Positions 61,387-64,000 of a stretch of DNA of 64,000 nucleotides are shown here, piece after piece. A model generated the notes under the pieces. That model had not been told where the DNA came from. It did not search any database and saw nothing but the letters and a program-made list of their open reading frames with translations. Within the stretch, counting starts at the first letter, position 1; each line of letters starts with the position of its first letter. The DNA is from Clostridium aminobutyricum (lineage in GTDB: Bacteria > Bacillota > Clostridia > Peptostreptococcales > Anaerovoracaceae), in the NCBI RefSeq assembly GCF_017255415.1, contig NZ_JAFJZZ010000003.1, forward strand, positions 1-64,000, in the 5' to 3' direction. The translations under genes and the position numbers were made by a program.

Positions 61387-63357
61387 ATGAATTTTAAAAG
61401 TATTAAATCAAAAATTTTAGCAATCGTCTTAGTTGTACTATTCATTTCACTTGGAACAGTGTCTGGGGTTTTTGGTGTACTTAGTCTGAAGGGCACTGAA
61501 CTAACGGTACAAACCATATTAGAAGAAACTGCAAAAACCTCCGCTTTAGCAATTCAACACAGAATCGATGCGGGGAAAGATGTAGCATCTGAATTAGGGG
61601 TACTTACCATCCTATCTGATCCAGTATCGACCTATGCTGAAAAGAGACAACTTTTAGACAGCAAGATCGGGAAATACGGATTGAAAGCTATTTCCGTTGC
61701 GAATCTTTCAGGAATAGATTTGGAAGGCAAGGATATAGGCAATAAAGAATTTTTCTTAAAAGCATTGTCGGGAGAAACCTTTTACTCCTCTCCTGAAGTG
61801 ACTCCGGACGGAAAGGGTACGGTTCTTTATGTAGCGGCACCTCTTTGGGAAAATGGTCAATATGATACGAAAATAGTCGGCGTCGTGTACATGACATTAG
61901 ATGGTAAAGCTTTATCGGATATTACAAGCAGCATTAAGATCGGGGAAACAGGTGCCACTTATGTTATAAGTGACGAAACTGTACTTCTGGCCCATACAGA
62001 TCAATCTTTGGTGAACAGTGGATCAAGTCTTGTGGGGATGGCAAAAGAGGATAAACAACTAGAACCTTTGGCTCAATTAGGGCAGAAAGCCGCAAGCGGC
62101 GAAACCTGTTATGGAGAATACTATTTTAATGGCGTAAATAAACTTGCTGTGTTTTCTCCCATTGGAGATTCAGATGGATGGTCTATTTGTGTAAATGTCT
62201 ATAAATCTGAATTTATGCAATCAACGTATACGGCACTTGAAATTTGCATCGCTATTTCAGTTGCCTCATTAATCATTGCAGCCATCATTATTATCCTATT
62301 GACGAGCCGGATTATTCGGCCTATAAAAGAAGTAGCCCGAGCTGCAGAAGAATTATCCAAAGGCAATTTTGATTATGAAATCAAATATAGAAGTCAAGAT
62401 GAGATCGGTAAGCTCGCAGACAGTATGCGAACCATGATCGTAACAACAAAAGATGTCATCAATGACACAAACAGAGCGCTGAAAGAAATGGCAAACGGCA
62501 ATTTTGATTTGCATCTTACCGTAGAATTCGTTGGTATTTTTAAAGAGCTTGAGCAAGAGATGACAAATATCATCTACACGTTAAGTGAAACATTAATGCA
62601 AATCAAGACCTCTGCCGCTCAAGTGGATGTCGGTTCGGAACAGGTTTCAATGGGTTCTCAGGCTTTAGCACAGGGCTCCATAGAGCAGGCAAGTTCAATT
62701 GAAGAGCTTGCGGCAGCGGTAAATGAAATATCTGAAAAAGTAAAATTAAATGCCGAAAATGCAAAGCTGGCGAATGCAAAAACCCGGAGAGTCGGTGAAG
62801 ACCTAGACTCCAGTAATCGGAAGATGAATAATATGATGAAGGCGATGGAAGAGATTTCCGGCAGATCGAAGGAAATAAGCAAGATTATTAAGTCCATTGA
62901 AGATATCGCTTTCCAAACCAATATTCTTGCGTTAAATGCTGCGGTAGAAGCTGCGAGAGCAGGCGCTGCGGGAAAAGGCTTTGCTGTAGTAGCCGACGAA
63001 GTCAGAAACCTAGCCGAAAAATCTGCGGAAGCTGCAAAGGATACGACAAGTCTTATTGAAGAAACGGTAAAAGCCGTTTTGGAAGGAAGTGAGATTGCAG
63101 CGTATACGGCCAATGCAATTCGAGAGGTTGTAGAAGACGCAGGAGAAGTCATCAAGGCGATTGATGAAATTTCAAGTGCATTGATAGAAGAGGAAGAATC
63201 AATTCAGCAGATTACCATTGGATTAGATCAGGTCTCTGGGGTCGTTCAATCCAACTCTGCGACAGCAGAACAGAGTGCGGCCGCAAGTGAAGAACTGTCG
63301 GGTCAGGCGTCTATGTTACAAGAAGAGGTGGCTAAGTTTACTTTAAAGAATATGTAA
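61387..63357 (+). CDS. Methyl-accepting chemotaxis protein
   Basis: This 656-residue membrane chemoreceptor has TM1 at about 10-32, a periplasmic-type dCache sensor (about 35-280, with [21 protein letters not shown] and [21 protein letters not shown]), TM2 at about 285-305, a HAMP domain (about 306-358, [20 protein letters not shown]) and a second HAMP-like segment. The signalling domain has the conserved tip [18 protein letters not shown] (about 508-525) and SAEQ-like methylation regions. Its ligand is unknown; dCache receptors often bind amino acids or organic acids. The gene has its own terminator. Confidence 0.93.
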   Translation: MNFKSIKSKILAIVLVVLFISLGTVSGVFGVLSLKGTELTVQTILEETAKTSALAIQHRIDAGKDVASELGVLTILSDPVSTYAEKRQLLDSKIGKYGLKAISVANLSGIDLEGKDIGNKEFFLKALSGETFYSSPEVTPDGKGTVLYVAAPLWENGQYDTKIVGVVYMTLDGKALSDITSSIKIGETGATYVISDETVLLAHTDQSLVNSGSSLVGMAKEDKQLEPLAQLGQKAASGETCYGEYYFNGVNKLAVFSPIGDSDGWSICVNVYKSEFMQSTYTALEICIAISVASLIIAAIIIILLTSRIIRPIKEVARAAEELSKGNFDYEIKYRSQDEIGKLADSMRTMIVTTKDVINDTNRALKEMANGNFDLHLTVEFVGIFKELEQEMTNIIYTLSETLMQIKTSAAQVDVGSEQVSMGSQALAQGSIEQASSIEELAAAVNEISEKVKLNAENAKLANAKTRRVGEDLDSSNRKMNNMMKAMEEISGRSKEISKIIKSIEDIAFQTNILALNAAVEAARAGAAGKGFAVVADEVRNLAEKSAEAAKDTTSLIEETVKAVLEGSEIAAYTANAIREVVEDAGEVIKAIDEISSALIEEEESIQQITIGLDQVSGVVQSNSATAEQSAAASEELSGQASMLQEEVAKFTLKNM

Positions 63358-63390
63358 GAAAAATAACGAGAAAAGATACAAAAAAAGTAG

Positions 63391-63417
63391 AAAAGGGGCT
63401 GGAGGCCCCTTTTTTTA
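63391..63417. terminator. Bidirectional terminator after chemoreceptor
   Basis: AAAAGGGGC / GCCCCTTTT with a 5-nt loop and a T run; it lies between convergent genes. Confidence 0.9.
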
Positions 63418-64000
63418 TTGAAATACTTCTTTAGCGATATCTGCGGATTGCTTTGCATCTTTTGCAAAATAGTCTGCTCCCATTTTTTTTGAATATTCCG
63501 GTGTAAGCACGGCACCGCCGACAATGATCTTACAGTCTAAGTTTTCTGCACGAATAGCCGTAATGGTGTCAGCCATACTCTTCATGGTTGTCGTCATCAG
63601 TGCACTGAGGCCTACCAATTTCGCATCATGCTTCTTTATGGCTTCAACAACCGCTTCGACCGGAACATCACGGCCTAAGTCGATAATCTGATAGCCGTAA
63701 TTTTGAAGGATCGTTTTTACAATATTTTTTCCGATATCATGAATGTCGCCCTTCACCGTGGCTAAAACAATTTTACCTCGGTTGATGGATTCTGCATCTT
63801 GAGCGGCAAGACGCTTATTCACCACTTCAAAACCTGATTGTGCTGCTTGTGCTCCTTGAATGAGCTGAGGAAGGAATATTTCACCCTTTTCAAAAAGGGT
63901 GCCCAGTACATCCAGGGCAGGGATTAAACGTTCATTAATCAATGTCATTTCATCCATTTCCTGCAGAAGGCTTTCCGCAGCAAGCTTGGTCTCATTTTTA
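63415..64000 (-). CDS. MetH-like cobalamin-binding C-terminal region, truncated by window
   Basis: The frame is open to the window edge (KNETKLAAESLLQEMDEM before the internal Met at 63957), so the gene continues beyond base 64000. The visible ~195 residues are the cap and B12-binding domains: INERLIPALDVLG, then KGDIHDIGKNIVKTI with the DxHxxG cobalt-ligand His, GLSALMTTTMKS and IIVGGAVLTPEY. These match the corrinoid module of clostridial MetH-type methionine synthases or of methyltransferase corrinoid proteins; the missing N-terminal part would decide. Confidence 0.85.
   Translation of the reverse strand, partial: KNETKLAAESLLQEMDEMTLINERLIPALDVLGTLFEKGEIFLPQLIQGAQAAQSGFEVVNKRLAAQDAESINRGKIVLATVKGDIHDIGKNIVKTILQNYGYQIIDLGRDVPVEAVVEAIKKHDAKLVGLSALMTTTMKSMADTITAIRAENLDCKIIVGGAVLTPEYSKKMGADYFAKDAKQSADIAKEVFQ

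Overview
The window looks like chromosome from a low-GC, spore-forming, strictly anaerobic clostridium. SpoIID (spore engulfment), HydF ([FeFe]-hydrogenase maturation), class III fructose-bisphosphatase, Fe-S class I fumarase, two FeoB iron transporters, S-layer-homology (SLH) surface proteins and a BTAD-type regulator all fit Clostridia. The exact family cannot be fixed from sequence alone. No rRNA, tRNA, CRISPR array, prophage or transposase gene was seen. Both window ends cut genes: an SLH surface protein at the left and a MetH-like cobalamin protein at the right.

Layout. 1-4480: end of a large MBG-repeat/SLH surface protein, a BTAD regulator with a degenerate GGDEF-like tail, and a transglutaminase-like lipoprotein. 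4521-8653: three tandem 87-bp hairpin units leading into a compact type IV pilus-like operon (platform protein, four small pilin-like membrane proteins, PilT-type ATPase). 9100-14434: murA, convergent spoIID, fumarase alpha/beta, and an EAL-HDOD protein. 14613-17568: feoA-feoA-feoB and a Cys-rich partner. 17790-20700: uppP and a YibE/F pair. 20838-26311: a metal-homeostasis block containing a DUF2325 protein, a Cys/His membrane protein, a ZnuABC-type metal transporter, a lipoprotein, a DUF3793 protein and flavodoxin. 26475-28446: a long inverted repeat, then NifX-like, Mrp ATPase and DUF134 genes. 28680-32607: HD-domain, EAL-CBS-GGDEF and hydF. 32794-37435: secreted protein, ABC exporter and two-component system. 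37757-45163: SLH anchor protein and a 2097-residue secreted protein. 45256-51614: ArsB/NhaD-type permease with an attenuator-like leader, GH18 hydrolase, PucR regulator, ornithine-cyclodeaminase-like enzyme and aminotransferase. 51743-54831: DtxR/MntR-type regulator and a second, divergent feoAB. 55089-64000: topB, fbp, nudC, tcdA, a chemoreceptor and the MetH-like fragment.

Main observation. A 16-bp palindrome GTTAGC-N4-GCTAAC, perfect or near-perfect, recurs seven to eight times, all but one of them intergenic to metal genes. At four promoters (feoA, DUF2325, znuABC-type operon, DUF3793-flavodoxin) a palindrome or half-site begins 8 to 10 bp after a good -10 box, so it covers the transcription start. 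This reads as one repressor regulon joining ferrous iron uptake, an ABC metal importer, flavodoxin and several uncharacterised proteins. The DtxR-like protein at 51743-52237 is the obvious candidate repressor, but this is inference.

Other points of interest: the 87-bp repeats before the pilus operon; a fossil 3' end of a response-regulator gene plus its terminator, now supplying the ribosome binding site of a GH18 gene; candidate structured leaders before the ArsB/NhaD permease, topB and fbp; and two FeoB paralogues with different membrane-core motifs.
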